Assembly: GCF_913773735.1 (NCBI RefSeq)
Contig: NZ_CAJYEB010000010.1
Coordinates: 173,894-237,893, forward strand
Length of the DNA: 64,000 bases
DNA from: an uncultured Massilia sp.
Lineage (GTDB): Bacteria; Pseudomonadota; Gammaproteobacteria; Burkholderiales; Burkholderiaceae_D
Direction: 5' to 3'
How positions within the stretch are numbered: the stretch's first letter is position 1; each line of letters starts with the position of its first letter. Made by a program: the position numbers and the translations under genes. Shown one piece after another: positions 55,169 through 64,000 of this stretch. The notes under the pieces were generated by a model. The model was not told where the DNA came from and did not search any database. It saw only the letters and a program-made list of their open reading frames with translations.

Positions 55169-56347
55169 ATGATCCTGGACAACGGTACGGCGTGGATGCG
55201 GTCCTTTTTGCCGCAGGCGAGCACGGCGTCGCGCACCGAGCGGCTGCGCGCGGTGGCGGGGGCGTTGGTGGGGCTGTTCGTGACCTTCATCCTCAGCGAC
55301 ATGGCGGCGGCCCATGCCGGCAGCGTGCCGCTGGCCCTCATCGCGCCGATGGGCGCGTCGGCCGTGCTGCTGTTCTGCGTGCCGGCCAGTCCGCTCGCGC
55401 AGCCGTGGTCCGTCATCGGCGGGAACACCGTCTCGGCGCTGATCGGCGTGGCCTGCGCGCGCACGGTGCACGACCCGATGCTGGCGGCGCCGCTGGCCGG
55501 CGCCTGCGCGATCTTCGCGATGTTCCTGCTGCGCTGCCTGCATCCGCCCAGCGGCGCGGTGGCGCTGACGGCGGTGCTGGGCGGGCCGGCCGTGCAGGCG
55601 GCGGGCTTCACCTTCGCGCTGCTGCCGGTCGGACTGAATTCGGCGCTGATCGTGCTGGTGGCGCTGGTCTTCAACAACCTGACCGGCCGCCGCTATCCGC
55701 ACGGCCAGCAGTCGCCGCTGCGCAACCTGCACGCCACCGCCGACCCGGCGCCGACCGCGCGCCTGGGCTTCGGCAAGGAAGACCTGGACGCCGCGCTGGC
55801 GCACTACGGCCAGGTGCTGGACGTCAGTCGCGACGACCTCGAACGGATCCTGCTGGAGACGGAAATGCGCGCGTACGAGCGCCGCTTCGGCACGGTCACG
55901 TGCGCGGCGATCATGTCGACGGATGCGGTGACGGTCGCCCCGTCCACGGCGCTGCCCGCCGCCTGGCGCCTGCTGCGCCGGCACCGCCTGCACGCGCTGC
56001 CGGTGCTGGACGAGCAGCGCCGCGTGGCGGGCATGATCGGCCAGGACGATTTCCTGCACCACGTCGGCCTGGACGACTACCAGACCCTGGGCGAGCGCCT
56101 GCGCGCCTTGCTGGGCCACCTGCTGGGCGTGCGCGCCGCGCGTCCGGCCGTGGTGGCGGACGTGATGCAGACGCAGGTCACGAGCGTGGCCGCCGCCGAC
56201 CCGATCGCCCGCCTGGTGCCCCTGATGAGCAACGGCGGCCTGCACCACGTACCGGTGCTCGACGCCACCGGCGCCTTCGCCGGCATCGTCAGCCAATCCG
56301 ACCTGCTGGCCGCCGTGTACGAAAGCCGGCTGGCCCAAACCGCCTGA
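55169..56347 (+). CDS. HPP-family membrane protein with CBS pair
   Basis: A 392-residue protein (with this start): HPP domain with four transmembrane helices (about 30-175; the APMGASAVLLFCVP and LHPPSGAVALTAVLGG motifs give the family its name) and two C-terminal CBS domains (about 245-385; IMSTDAVTV, VMQTQVTSV). A plant and a cyanobacterial HPP protein were linked to nitrite transport; the role here is unknown. An in-frame ATG at 55094 has a GGAG-like site, but the peptide it would add is coded by the presumed operator, so 55169 is preferred with moderate certainty. Confidence 0.82.
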   Translation: MILDNGTAWMRSFLPQASTASRTERLRAVAGALVGLFVTFILSDMAAAHAGSVPLALIAPMGASAVLLFCVPASPLAQPWSVIGGNTVSALIGVACARTVHDPMLAAPLAGACAIFAMFLLRCLHPPSGAVALTAVLGGPAVQAAGFTFALLPVGLNSALIVLVALVFNNLTGRRYPHGQQSPLRNLHATADPAPTARLGFGKEDLDAALAHYGQVLDVSRDDLERILLETEMRAYERRFGTVTCAAIMSTDAVTVAPSTALPAAWRLLRRHRLHALPVLDEQRRVAGMIGQDDFLHHVGLDDYQTLGERLRALLGHLLGVRAARPAVVADVMQTQVTSVAAADPIARLVPLMSNGGLHHVPVLDATGAFAGIVSQSDLLAAVYESRLAQTA

Positions 56348-56353
56348 TCTCCC

Positions 56354-56455
56354 TCAAACCGGGGTCAGAGCCAGGGTCAGAGCCCGGTGTTTGGAAATGG
56401 CGCCACAGATATTGCTAAAAATCGGGCTCTGACCCCGGCTCTGACCCCGGTTTGA
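56354..56455. repeat. Long two-armed palindrome of the GGGGTCAGAG family
   Basis: Arms of 33 bases (56354-56386 and 56423-56455) are inverted copies with a single mismatch. Each arm contains the CAAACCGGGGTCAGAGCC core followed by a second GGGTCAGAGCC. The 36-base loop is AT-richer. It fills the gap between two convergent genes and ends 6 bases before the next stop codon. It is a longer version of the unit at 178-218. Confidence 0.85.
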
Positions 56456-56461
56456 TGGTGG

Positions 56462-57154
<693 letters not shown>

Positions 57155-57408
57155 GTGGTACGTGTTCCTTTGGATGAAGGCGCCAGTGTAACCGGTGCAC
57201 CGGACCCCGGGCGAAAAAAGGCGCGGCGGCGGCCACGCCCCTGTTGCGGATCCGCCCCGCGGCGCAGTCGCCGCAGGCGTTCTGCAGCGCATAGGCCACC
57301 ACCGCCGGCGCGCCGGGCGGTGGGGCGCTGGCGCGCGCACGGCGCCCGGCGCTGCCCCGTTCCCGGGCCGCCATGTACGCCGCGCCGCCCCCGCCTTACA
57401 ATGGCGGC

Positions 57409-58416
57409 ATGGACCACTACCCCGACACGCGCCAGGATGGCGCCCACCCGTTCGCCCGCCTCGACCCGCTGACGGTGCTCGATGCCCTCGACAGCGTCGG
57501 CCTGCACGGCGACGGCCGCCTGCTGGCGCTGAACAGCTACGAGAACCGGGTCTACCGCGCCGGCTGCGAGGACGGCCCGCCGGTGGTCGTCAAGTTCTAC
57601 CGCCCGCAGCGCTGGAGCGACGCCGCCATCCTCGAGGAGCACGGCTTCGTCGCCGAACTGGCGGCCGCCGAGGTGCCGGTGGTGCCGGCGCTGGCGCTGG
57701 ACGGGCGCACGCTGCACGCATTCGGGGGCTTCCGCTTCGCCGTGTTCCCCAGCCGGGGAGGGCGCGCGCCCGAGCTGTCCGACCCGCAGGTGCTGGAATG
57801 GATCGGCCGCTTCATCGGGCGCATCCATGCGGTCGGCGCGGCGCGGCCGTTCGTCGAGCGGCCCGCGCTCGACATCGATACCTTCGGCCGCGCGCCGCGC
57901 GACTGGCTGCTGGGCCACGGCTTCATCCCGTCCGAGCTGGCGGCCGCCTATACCAGCGTGCTCGACCAGGCGCTCGACGGCGTCGCCCGCTGCTTCGCGC
58001 GCGCCGGCGCCGTGCCGGTGCTGCGCCTGCACGGCGACTGCCATGCCGGCAACGTGCTGTGGACCCCCGACGGCCCGCACTTCGTCGACTTCGACGACAG
58101 CCGCACCGGCCCGGCCGTGCAGGACCTGTGGATGCTGCTGTCGGGCGAGCGCCAGGAGATGGTGCGCCAGCTGGGCGACGTGCTGGCCGGCTACGAGGAC
58201 TTCTGCGAATTCGACCCGCGCCAGCTGCACCTGGTCGAGGCGCTGCGCACGCTGCGCCTCATCCATTACTCGGCCTGGCTGGCGATGCGCTGGGACGATC
58301 CGGCGTTCCCGGCCGCCTTCCCCTGGTTCAATACCCAGCGTTACTGGCAGGACCGCATCCTCGAGCTGCGCGAGCAGGTGGCCCTGATGGACGAGCCGCC
58401 GCTGTGGCCGGCCTGA
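57409..58416 (+). CDS. srkA: Stress-response serine/threonine kinase (SrkA/YihE)
   Basis: A 335-residue aminoglycoside-phosphotransferase-fold kinase. ATP-site Lys is in [11 protein letters not shown], catalytic loop [14 protein letters not shown] and metal-binding [11 protein letters not shown]. SrkA in E. coli phosphorylates proteins and protects cells against envelope and oxidative stress. The ATG at 57409 matches family length; the 254-base gap upstream shows no other gene. Confidence 0.92.
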   Translation: MDHYPDTRQDGAHPFARLDPLTVLDALDSVGLHGDGRLLALNSYENRVYRAGCEDGPPVVVKFYRPQRWSDAAILEEHGFVAELAAAEVPVVPALALDGRTLHAFGGFRFAVFPSRGGRAPELSDPQVLEWIGRFIGRIHAVGAARPFVERPALDIDTFGRAPRDWLLGHGFIPSELAAAYTSVLDQALDGVARCFARAGAVPVLRLHGDCHAGNVLWTPDGPHFVDFDDSRTGPAVQDLWMLLSGERQEMVRQLGDVLAGYEDFCEFDPRQLHLVEALRTLRLIHYSAWLAMRWDDPAFPAAFPWFNTQRYWQDRILELREQVALMDEPPLWPA

Positions 58417-58570
58417 GACCGCGCGCAGCGCGGCCATTGGCGCCGAATTGACGGGTATTCATCGGTCTGCTCGGCGCGACAGCGGGGGCGCCCATGCGTC
58501 ATAATGACCCCGCAAGGCTGCGGCGCGCCACCCGGGCGCCACCCATGCGCCGACCACCCGCGAGACCGCC

Positions 58571-60919
58571 ATGACCGACCGATCCGACCGCCCCGACTCC
58601 TCCACCGCGCCCGCCAGGGGCAGCGACGCCGATTTCATGATCGACCTGACGCCCGCCGGCCAGGAGCACGCGGCGCCGGCCGTCGAGCCGCAGCGTGAAC
58701 AGCTGGAGCAGCGCGCGATCAAGGAAGGCATCGCACGCGTCGAGGCCGAAGCCAAGGCGGCGATGGCGGCCGAGAACCGCGCCCACGCCGAGGCGCGCGC
58801 GCGCAGCCTGGCCGAGGAACGCGCCGCCATGGACGCCGAGGCCGCCGCCGCGGCGCTGGCCAACGCGCAGGCGTCGGAAGACGCGATCGAGGCCAACCGC
58901 GGCCGCATCGAGACGCTGCGCGCCGCCGCCCGGGCCGCCGCCGAGCGCCTGGAAGCGATCCGCCAGGAGACGGCCGAACTGCGCGCCCGGGTCGAGTCCG
59001 ACACCCAGATCCGCCTGGCCGCCGAGGCCCGCGTGCGCGCCGCCGACGAAGCGCGCCGGCGCGCCGAGGAACAGGCGAAGGTCGACGCCGAGATGGCCGC
59101 GCGCACGCAGCGCGAGGCCGACGAGCTGGCGCAGGAAGCCGAGCAGGCGCGCCGCCAGGCGGCCGAGCGCGTCGCCGCCATGCATGCGGCGCGCGAGGAA
59201 GTGCAGTACAGCGCCAGCGCCGATGCGCGCGTGGCGATCCTGGCGCGCGAACGCGAGCGCGCCGAGAAGGCCGCGCGCCAGACCGCCGAGAAGCTGGCCC
59301 AGGCCGAGGCCGAGGCGCTCGAACTGGCGCTGCAGCGCGAGCGCGCCGACCAGGTGGCGCTCAATGCCGCTTTCTCCCGCGCCGCCGCCGAGGCGCGCGC
59401 GCTGGAAGAGGCGCGCGCCCTCGCGCACGTCGAGCAGGAACGCGAAAGCATCGCGCTGGCCCAGGCCGAGTCCGAGCGCACCGCGGCCCAGTCGCTGCGC
59501 CTGCGCCTGCAGACCGAGAAGGAATTGCGCGACGCCGCCGCCCACCGCGAGCGCCTGGAACAGATGGCCAAGGCCGCCGCCGAGGCGCGCCGCGAGGCCG
59601 AGGCCCGGATCCTCGCCGCCACCGAGGCGCGCATCGAGGCCGACCGCAAGCTGCGCGAGGTGGCCCTGGAACGGGCCGGCGCCGAGGAGGCCGAAGCCCA
59701 GCAGGCGCAGGCGCGCCTGGACGCCGAGCGCGAGGCGGCCGAGCAGGCGCGCCTGCGCGCCGGCGCCGACGCCCTGGCCCAGGAAGCGGCGCGGCACGAG
59801 GCCGAGCAGCAGCGGCGCGAGCGCGCGCTGGCCGAGGAACGGGCCGCGCTGGCCCAGGCGGCCGCCGATGCGCGCGCCGCCGAGAACGCGGCCGAGCAGG
59901 AAGCGCACGCGGCGCTGGAAGAGGAGGCCGCCGCCCGGCGCCAGGCCGCCGCGCTGGCCGAACGGCGCGCCCGCGAGGCGCAGCAGCTGGCCGAGGCCGA
60001 GCGCGCGCGCGTGGCGGCCGAGGAAGAGGCGCTGGCACGCCAGCAGGAACGCATCGCCGCCGAGCGCGCGCTGGCCCAGGCGGCGGCCGCGCGCGCGGCC
60101 GCCGACGGCGACCAGGCCGCGGAACTGGCCGCGCGGGCGCAGGCCGAGCGCGAGGCCGAGGATGCGCGCCGCGATGCCCTCGAGGCCGAGCGCTTGGCCA
60201 CCGCGCATGCGCGCGAGCAGGCCGAGCATGAACGGGCGATCGCCGCGTCGCGCCAGGCCCAGGCCGAGCGCGCCGCGCAACTGGCGCGCGCCCAGGCCGA
60301 GCGCGCCGCGGTCGAGGAACGCCAGCAGCGCGTGGCCGAGGAGCTGGCAGAGGCGGAACGCGCCGCCGTCGAGGCCGCGCACGACGCGCTGCTGCTGCTG
60401 GAACAGAAGCTGGCCGCCCAGCGCCAGCAGGCGGCGGCCGATGCCCGCGCCAACGAGGCCGCCGCGGCGCGGATGGCGTCGGAGCGCGCGGCCGTCGCTG
60501 CCGCCGAGGCGCGCGCCAAGGCCGAGGAAGAGCGTGCCCAGTTGTCGACGATGCGCGAGCTGGCCGAGCAGGCCGCGGCCCAGGCCGCGATCGACAAGCG
60601 CGACGCCCAGCGCAAGCTGCTGGAACACGCCCAGCAGGCCGCCGAGATGCAGCGCAAGGCCGCCCGCGCCACGCTGGAAATGGACGAGGCGCGCCGCCGC
60701 CTGATCGAGCTGGAATCGGCGCGCCAGGACGAGCAGGTGGCCGAGCTGGCCGCGCTGCGCGGCCAGATCGACACGCGCCAGGCCGAAGCCAAGCAGCGCG
60801 CCGAATCGGAAGACCTGGCGCGCGAGGTGCTGGGCCGCTTTGCCCAGCAGCCGTCGAAGGCGCAGGCGGTCGAGCGCCTGAACGACGTCATCGCCAAGCA
60901 ACGCAAGGAACTCGAGTAG
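58571..60919 (+). CDS. Very long Ala/Glu/Arg coiled-coil protein of unknown function
   Basis: A 782-residue protein made almost wholly of A, E, R, Q and L. After a short disordered N-terminus (about 1-45; SDRPDSSTAPARGSDAD) an essentially unbroken coiled coil runs to about residue 755, with the recurring wording AEAERAR/AAEEAR. A short C-terminal segment (LGRFAQQPSKAQAVERLNDVI) differs in composition. No membrane segment or enzyme motif is seen. A scaffold or filament-like role is possible. It lies between srkA and a chemoreceptor gene on the same strand; a CATAAT box about 70 bases upstream may be its promoter. Confidence 0.75.
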   Translation: MTDRSDRPDSSTAPARGSDADFMIDLTPAGQEHAAPAVEPQREQLEQRAIKEGIARVEAEAKAAMAAENRAHAEARARSLAEERAAMDAEAAAAALANAQASEDAIEANRGRIETLRAAARAAAERLEAIRQETAELRARVESDTQIRLAAEARVRAADEARRRAEEQAKVDAEMAARTQREADELAQEAEQARRQAAERVAAMHAAREEVQYSASADARVAILARERERAEKAARQTAEKLAQAEAEALELALQRERADQVALNAAFSRAAAEARALEEARALAHVEQERESIALAQAESERTAAQSLRLRLQTEKELRDAAAHRERLEQMAKAAAEARREAEARILAATEARIEADRKLREVALERAGAEEAEAQQAQARLDAEREAAEQARLRAGADALAQEAARHEAEQQRRERALAEERAALAQAAADARAAENAAEQEAHAALEEEAAARRQAAALAERRAREAQQLAEAERARVAAEEEALARQQERIAAERALAQAAAARAAADGDQAAELAARAQAEREAEDARRDALEAERLATAHAREQAEHERAIAASRQAQAERAAQLARAQAERAAVEERQQRVAEELAEAERAAVEAAHDALLLLEQKLAAQRQQAAADARANEAAAARMASERAAVAAAEARAKAEEERAQLSTMRELAEQAAAQAAIDKRDAQRKLLEHAQQAAEMQRKAARATLEMDEARRRLIELESARQDEQVAELAALRGQIDTRQAEAKQRAESEDLAREVLGRFAQQPSKAQAVERLNDVIAKQRKELE

Positions 60920-61201
60920 CGGGCGACGCGCATTCGCCCGGCCGGCGCCCCGCAGCGCCGGCCTGTCCTGGCATGTCCTCCGTGTCATCCCATCCCGTCA
61001 GACTATGGCTGTACGGCCACAGTTTTTGCTTTCTCGCAATTTCGGCCGCTCCTGAGGCATAATGACCACAGTGGAAGCAGGGGTGTTGCATCGCGCACAC
61101 GCAAGTGTCAAATCGCGTCAATATTTTTGTGAACTTTGTTCCACTGGTAGGGAAGGTTTCTATACTGCAAGTCTCATGTCGATTTCTGGCCTCGTGTTCC
61201 C

Positions 61202-62824
61202 ATGATTAAAAACATCAGCATCAAAGCCCGCCTGATCTTCATCATCACCCTGCTGGGTGCGGAATTGATCATCGGCGCCGCCGTCGGCTTGTTCAGTCTC
61301 AGCCATGCCAATACCGGCCTGCAGTCCCTGTACGCCAACAGCATCGTCTGCATCGGCCAGCTCGACCAGATCGTGCGCCGGCTGGACATGAACCAGGCGA
61401 ACATCGCCCGCGCGCTCAGCGCCGAACCGGCACGCGTGCCGGCGCTGCTCGACGAGGTCGAGCGCAACAACGTGGCGATCGCCGAGCAGTGGAAGGCCTA
61501 TATGGGGACCGGCATGGCCGACCACGAGCAGGAGACCGCCAGCCGCTTCGCCGCCGCGCGCGACAAGTTCCTCGCCGACGCGCAGGCGCCGGCCGTCGCC
61601 GCGCTGCGCGGCGGCGACATGGCCGCCGCCGCCGCCATCGTGCACGGCCGCATGAACACGCTGTTCGCCCCGGCGCGCGCCGGCATCGACGAGCTGATCC
61701 AGATCCAGCTGAACCAGGCCGACATCGCCCGCAAGGAATCGCAGTCGACCTACGAACTGGTGCGCCTGGTGTGCCTGACCGGCATGGTGCTGGGCCTGAT
61801 CCTGGCCGCCATCATCGGCGCCATGCTGGTGCGCGGCATCGTCCGTCCGCTGGACGAGGCGGTGCGCGTGGCCGGCGCCGTCGCCGCCGGCGACCTGACC
61901 CAGGACATCGCCATCGAGGCGAACGACGAGACCGGCCGCCTGATGCGTTCGCTGGACGACATGAACAACGGCCTGGCCGGCATCGTCGGCCGCGTACGCA
62001 CCGGCACCGACACCATCGCCACCGCGGCCAGCCAGATCGCCGCCGGCAACCTGGACCTGTCGGCCCGCACCGAACAGCAGGCCGCCTCGCTCGAGCAGAC
62101 CGCGTCGTCGATGGAACAACTGACCTCGACGGTCAAGCAGAACGCCGACAATGCGCGCCAGGCCAACGTGCTGGCCGTGTCGGCGTCGGACGTCGCCGCC
62201 AAGGGCGGCACCGTGATGACCGAGGTCGTCTCGACGATGGGCGAGATCAACGCCTCGGCCACGCGCATCGCCGACATCATCAACGTCATCGACGGCATCT
62301 CGTTCCAGACCAATATCCTGGCGCTGAACGCGGCCGTGGAAGCGGCGCGCGCCGGCGAGCAGGGCCGCGGCTTCGCGGTCGTCGCCGGCGAGGTGCGCAC
62401 GCTGGCCCAGCGCAGCGCCGCCGCCGCCAAGGAGATCAAGCAGTTGATCGACGACTCGGTCGACAAGGTCAACCACGGTTCCGAGCTGGTCGACCAGGCC
62501 GGCGCGACGATGGGCGAGATCGTCCAGAGCGTCAGCCGCGTGACCGCGATCATGACCGAGATCATGAACGCCAGCCAGGAGCAGACCGCCGGCATCGAGC
62601 AGGTGAACCAGGCGATCGTCCAGATGGACCAGGCCACGCAGCAGAACGCCGCGCTGGTCGAGCAGGCCTCGGCCGCCGCGCAGGCGCTGCGCGAGGAAGC
62701 CGAGGAACTGGCGCGCACCGTGGGCATCTTCAACCTGAAGCGCCACGCCGGCGCGCGCACGACGGCGCTGGCGCCGGTCGGCGCCGCCGCCGGGCGCCAC
62801 GCGGTGCCGTCGATCGCGGCCTGA
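61202..62824 (+). CDS. Methyl-accepting chemotaxis protein
   Basis: A 540-residue receptor: transmembrane helix 1 (about 10-32), a 4HB_MCP-type periplasmic domain (about 35-185), transmembrane helix 2 (about 188-210), HAMP (about 211-265) and the cytoplasmic hairpin. The tip wording ([23 protein letters not shown] is the conserved core, in two halves around Q-T-N) and methylation-site stretches such as [11 protein letters not shown] are of the Tsr/Tar-like 36H class. There is no C-terminal NWETF-like pentapeptide. Ligand unknown. A possible -10 box, TATACT, lies at 61161-61166. Confidence 0.93.
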   Translation: MIKNISIKARLIFIITLLGAELIIGAAVGLFSLSHANTGLQSLYANSIVCIGQLDQIVRRLDMNQANIARALSAEPARVPALLDEVERNNVAIAEQWKAYMGTGMADHEQETASRFAAARDKFLADAQAPAVAALRGGDMAAAAAIVHGRMNTLFAPARAGIDELIQIQLNQADIARKESQSTYELVRLVCLTGMVLGLILAAIIGAMLVRGIVRPLDEAVRVAGAVAAGDLTQDIAIEANDETGRLMRSLDDMNNGLAGIVGRVRTGTDTIATAASQIAAGNLDLSARTEQQAASLEQTASSMEQLTSTVKQNADNARQANVLAVSASDVAAKGGTVMTEVVSTMGEINASATRIADIINVIDGISFQTNILALNAAVEAARAGEQGRGFAVVAGEVRTLAQRSAAAAKEIKQLIDDSVDKVNHGSELVDQAGATMGEIVQSVSRVTAIMTEIMNASQEQTAGIEQVNQAIVQMDQATQQNAALVEQASAAAQALREEAEELARTVGIFNLKRHAGARTTALAPVGAAAGRHAVPSIAA

Positions 62825-62837
62825 TACGGTAGAAGAC

Positions 62838-62923
62838 CGTCGCCCCCGCGCAGGCGGGACCCGGTTTCCGCGAGCGTTGTCGCTACGCGTGCGCATCGGG
62901 CCCCCGCCTGCGCGGGGGCGACG
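62838..62923. repeat. Two-armed REP-like repeat before the halogenase stop
   Basis: Arms at about 62838-62863 and 62897-62923 are inverted copies of CGTCGCCCCCGCGCAGGCGG. It lies between two convergent genes and belongs to the same dispersed family as the units at 8050-8133, 50244-50303 and 53536-53565. Confidence 0.7.
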
Positions 62924-62940
62924 TCGTAAACGGGTGACGG

Positions 62941-64000
62941 TTACGCCGCTTGCCCCCGGCCGGCCAGGTACGCCCCATGGTCCGGCATGCCCGCCGCCGC
63001 CTGCGCGATCAGGTCGCGCAGCCCGGCGAAGTGGCCGTGCAGCTGGCGCAGGTCGGCGTCGTCGACGAAGGGATCGTAGCGCTTCGGCACCACCCCCAGT
63101 CCGAACAGCATGGCGACGAACGAGGGCTCGGCGAAGCCGTCGCGGTCGAGGATCGTCACGCGGCCGGTTTCGCGGAACAGGGCGATCTGGTGGCGCAGCG
63201 AATCCGGAATCTCCATGGCCGCGCAGTGGCGCCAGAAGGCGCTGTCGGTGCGCGCGGTGAGCTTGTAGTGCAGGACGATGAAGTCGCGCACCGATTCGTA
63301 GCGGACCGCCATCGCGCGGTTGAATTCGTCCGCCAGCTCGGGGCGGCAATCGCGGTCCGGCCACAGCTCGAGCAGCTTGCCGACCGCCGTCTCGATCAGG
63401 TGGATGCTGGTCGATTCCAGCGGCTCGACGAAGCCGGCCGACAGGCCCACGGCCACGCAGTTGCCGATCCAGGAGCGCTTGCGCCTTCCGGTGACGAAGC
63501 GCAGCTGGCGCGGCTCGTCCAGCACGGCGCCGTCCAGGCCCGCCAGCAGGTCGCGCCGCGCCTGCTCGTCGCTGGTGAAGGCGTCGCTGTAGACGTGGCC
63601 GTTGCCGGTGCGGTGCTGCAGCGGGATGCGCCAGGTCCAGCCGGCCGATTGCGCCGTCGAGCGCGTGTACGGCGCCAGCGCCGGCGCCCTGGCGCAGGGG
63701 ACGGCCAGCGCGCTGTTGCAGGGCAGCCAGCGGCTCCAGTCCTCGTAGCCCGCCTGCAGCGCGCCTTCCAGCAGCAGCGCGCGGAAACCCGAGCAGTCGA
63801 TGAACAGCTCGCCCTCGACGCGGCGGCCGTCGCGCAGGCGCACGGCCGTGACGAAGCCGGTTGCCGGATGGCGCTCGACGCCGTCGATGGTGCCCTCGAT
63901 GCGGCGCGCGCCGCGCGCGACGGCGTAGTCGCTCAGGCAAGCGGCGTACAGGCCGGCGTCGAAGTGGAAGCCGTAGGAATAGGCGTCGGTGACGCCCGGC
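62941..64000 (-). CDS. Flavin-dependent tryptophan-halogenase-family protein, 5' end outside window
   Basis: The C-terminal ~350 residues of a flavin-dependent halogenase. The family motif WxWxIP is present (GWTWRIP), as are YGFHFDAGLYAACL, ELFIDCSGFRALL and SAGFVEPLESTSIHLIE. The N-terminal FAD-binding GxGxxG and the catalytic Lys lie beyond 64000 and cannot be checked. In Massilia-like bacteria such genes often sit beside TonB-dependent receptor or glycan loci; that flank is not visible. Confidence 0.88.
   Translation of the reverse strand, partial: PGVTDAYSYGFHFDAGLYAACLSDYAVARGARRIEGTIDGVERHPATGFVTAVRLRDGRRVEGELFIDCSGFRALLLEGALQAGYEDWSRWLPCNSALAVPCARAPALAPYTRSTAQSAGWTWRIPLQHRTGNGHVYSDAFTSDEQARRDLLAGLDGAVLDEPRQLRFVTGRRKRSWIGNCVAVGLSAGFVEPLESTSIHLIETAVGKLLELWPDRDCRPELADEFNRAMAVRYESVRDFIVLHYKLTARTDSAFWRHCAAMEIPDSLRHQIALFRETGRVTILDRDGFAEPSFVAMLFGLGVVPKRYDPFVDDADLRQLHGHFAGLRDLIAQAAAGMPDHGAYLAGRGQAA

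Noticed and set aside
58459..60988. Long open frames (over 800 codons) antisense to the coiled-coil gene
   Set aside because: They are composition artefacts: complementing GCC/GAG/CGC codons gives Ser/Ala/Arg- or Gly/Leu-rich text with no domain. The plus-strand frame has a coherent coiled coil and sensible start.
61160..63940. 926-codon minus-strand frame across the chemoreceptor
   Set aside because: It is a shadow of the chemoreceptor and of the halogenase; both real genes have clear motifs in other frames.

Overview
The window is a high-GC stretch of Gram-negative chromosome. Gene content and order point to a betaproteobacterium of the Oxalobacteraceae, most likely Massilia/Telluria or a close relative. 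The grounds are a type-4 (OmpC-like) porin, the cysI-DUF934-cysH-cysD-cysN order with a divergent cysB, a DUF4214 surface protein, a complete wsp operon and abundant two-component genes. This assignment rests on family knowledge, not on a database search. About 50 protein genes fill almost the whole window; I found no tRNA, rRNA or CRISPR array.

Layout. 1-5.2 kb: tail of a DUF1653 gene, a small lipoprotein, pepA, and divergent lptF-lptG with a CbiX-type chelatase. 5.4-8.0 kb: a large DUF4214/RTX-like surface protein. 8.2-15.4 kb: assimilatory sulfate reduction (cobA-type SUMT, cysN, cysD, cysH, DUF934, cysI) with divergent cysB. 15.4-17.3 kb: methyltransferase and porin. 17.4-21 kb: a LytS/LytTR two-component pair plus a PAS/HisKA_3 kinase. 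21.3-24.7 kb: a DHH phosphoesterase and a PAS-GGDEF-EAL protein with a degenerate EAL domain. 24.75-25.82 kb: an IS1595-family element whose 8-bp target duplication is the T-tract of a terminator. 25.9-29.7 kb: nitronate monooxygenase, yajQ, murB, DUF2807 protein. 29.7-38.6 kb: a complete wspABCDEFR chemosensory operon for cyclic-di-GMP, preceded by a YkgJ-type cysteine-cluster gene. 38.8-41.1 kb: a Fiu-like catecholate siderophore receptor behind a Fur-box-like site.

41.2-45.1 kb holds the most unusual locus: three overlapping genes encoding a ferritin-like (VioB-type) protein with a cysteine-rich C-terminal part, a DUF692 multinuclear iron oxidase (MNIO) and an HvfC/DUF2063 partner protein. 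No separate small precursor peptide is visible, so the cysteine-rich part of the ferritin-like protein may itself be the MNIO substrate. 45.3-50.9 kb is housekeeping (argG, argF, rsgA, pterin dehydratase, M48 protease, orn). 51-56.3 kb: a hybrid kinase, a secreted metallo-beta-lactamase-fold hydrolase, a MarR regulator and an HPP-CBS membrane protein. 56.4-64 kb: a UPF0149/SEC-C protein, an SrkA-type kinase, a 782-aa Ala/Glu/Arg coiled-coil protein, a chemoreceptor and a 5'-truncated flavin-dependent halogenase.

Functional themes. Siroheme for CysI could be supplied by the SUMT gene beside cysN and the unlinked CbiX-like chelatase behind lptG. Cyclic-di-GMP signalling is heavily represented (WspR, the GGDEF-EAL protein, YajQ). 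Two families of palindromic intergenic repeats recur across the window.
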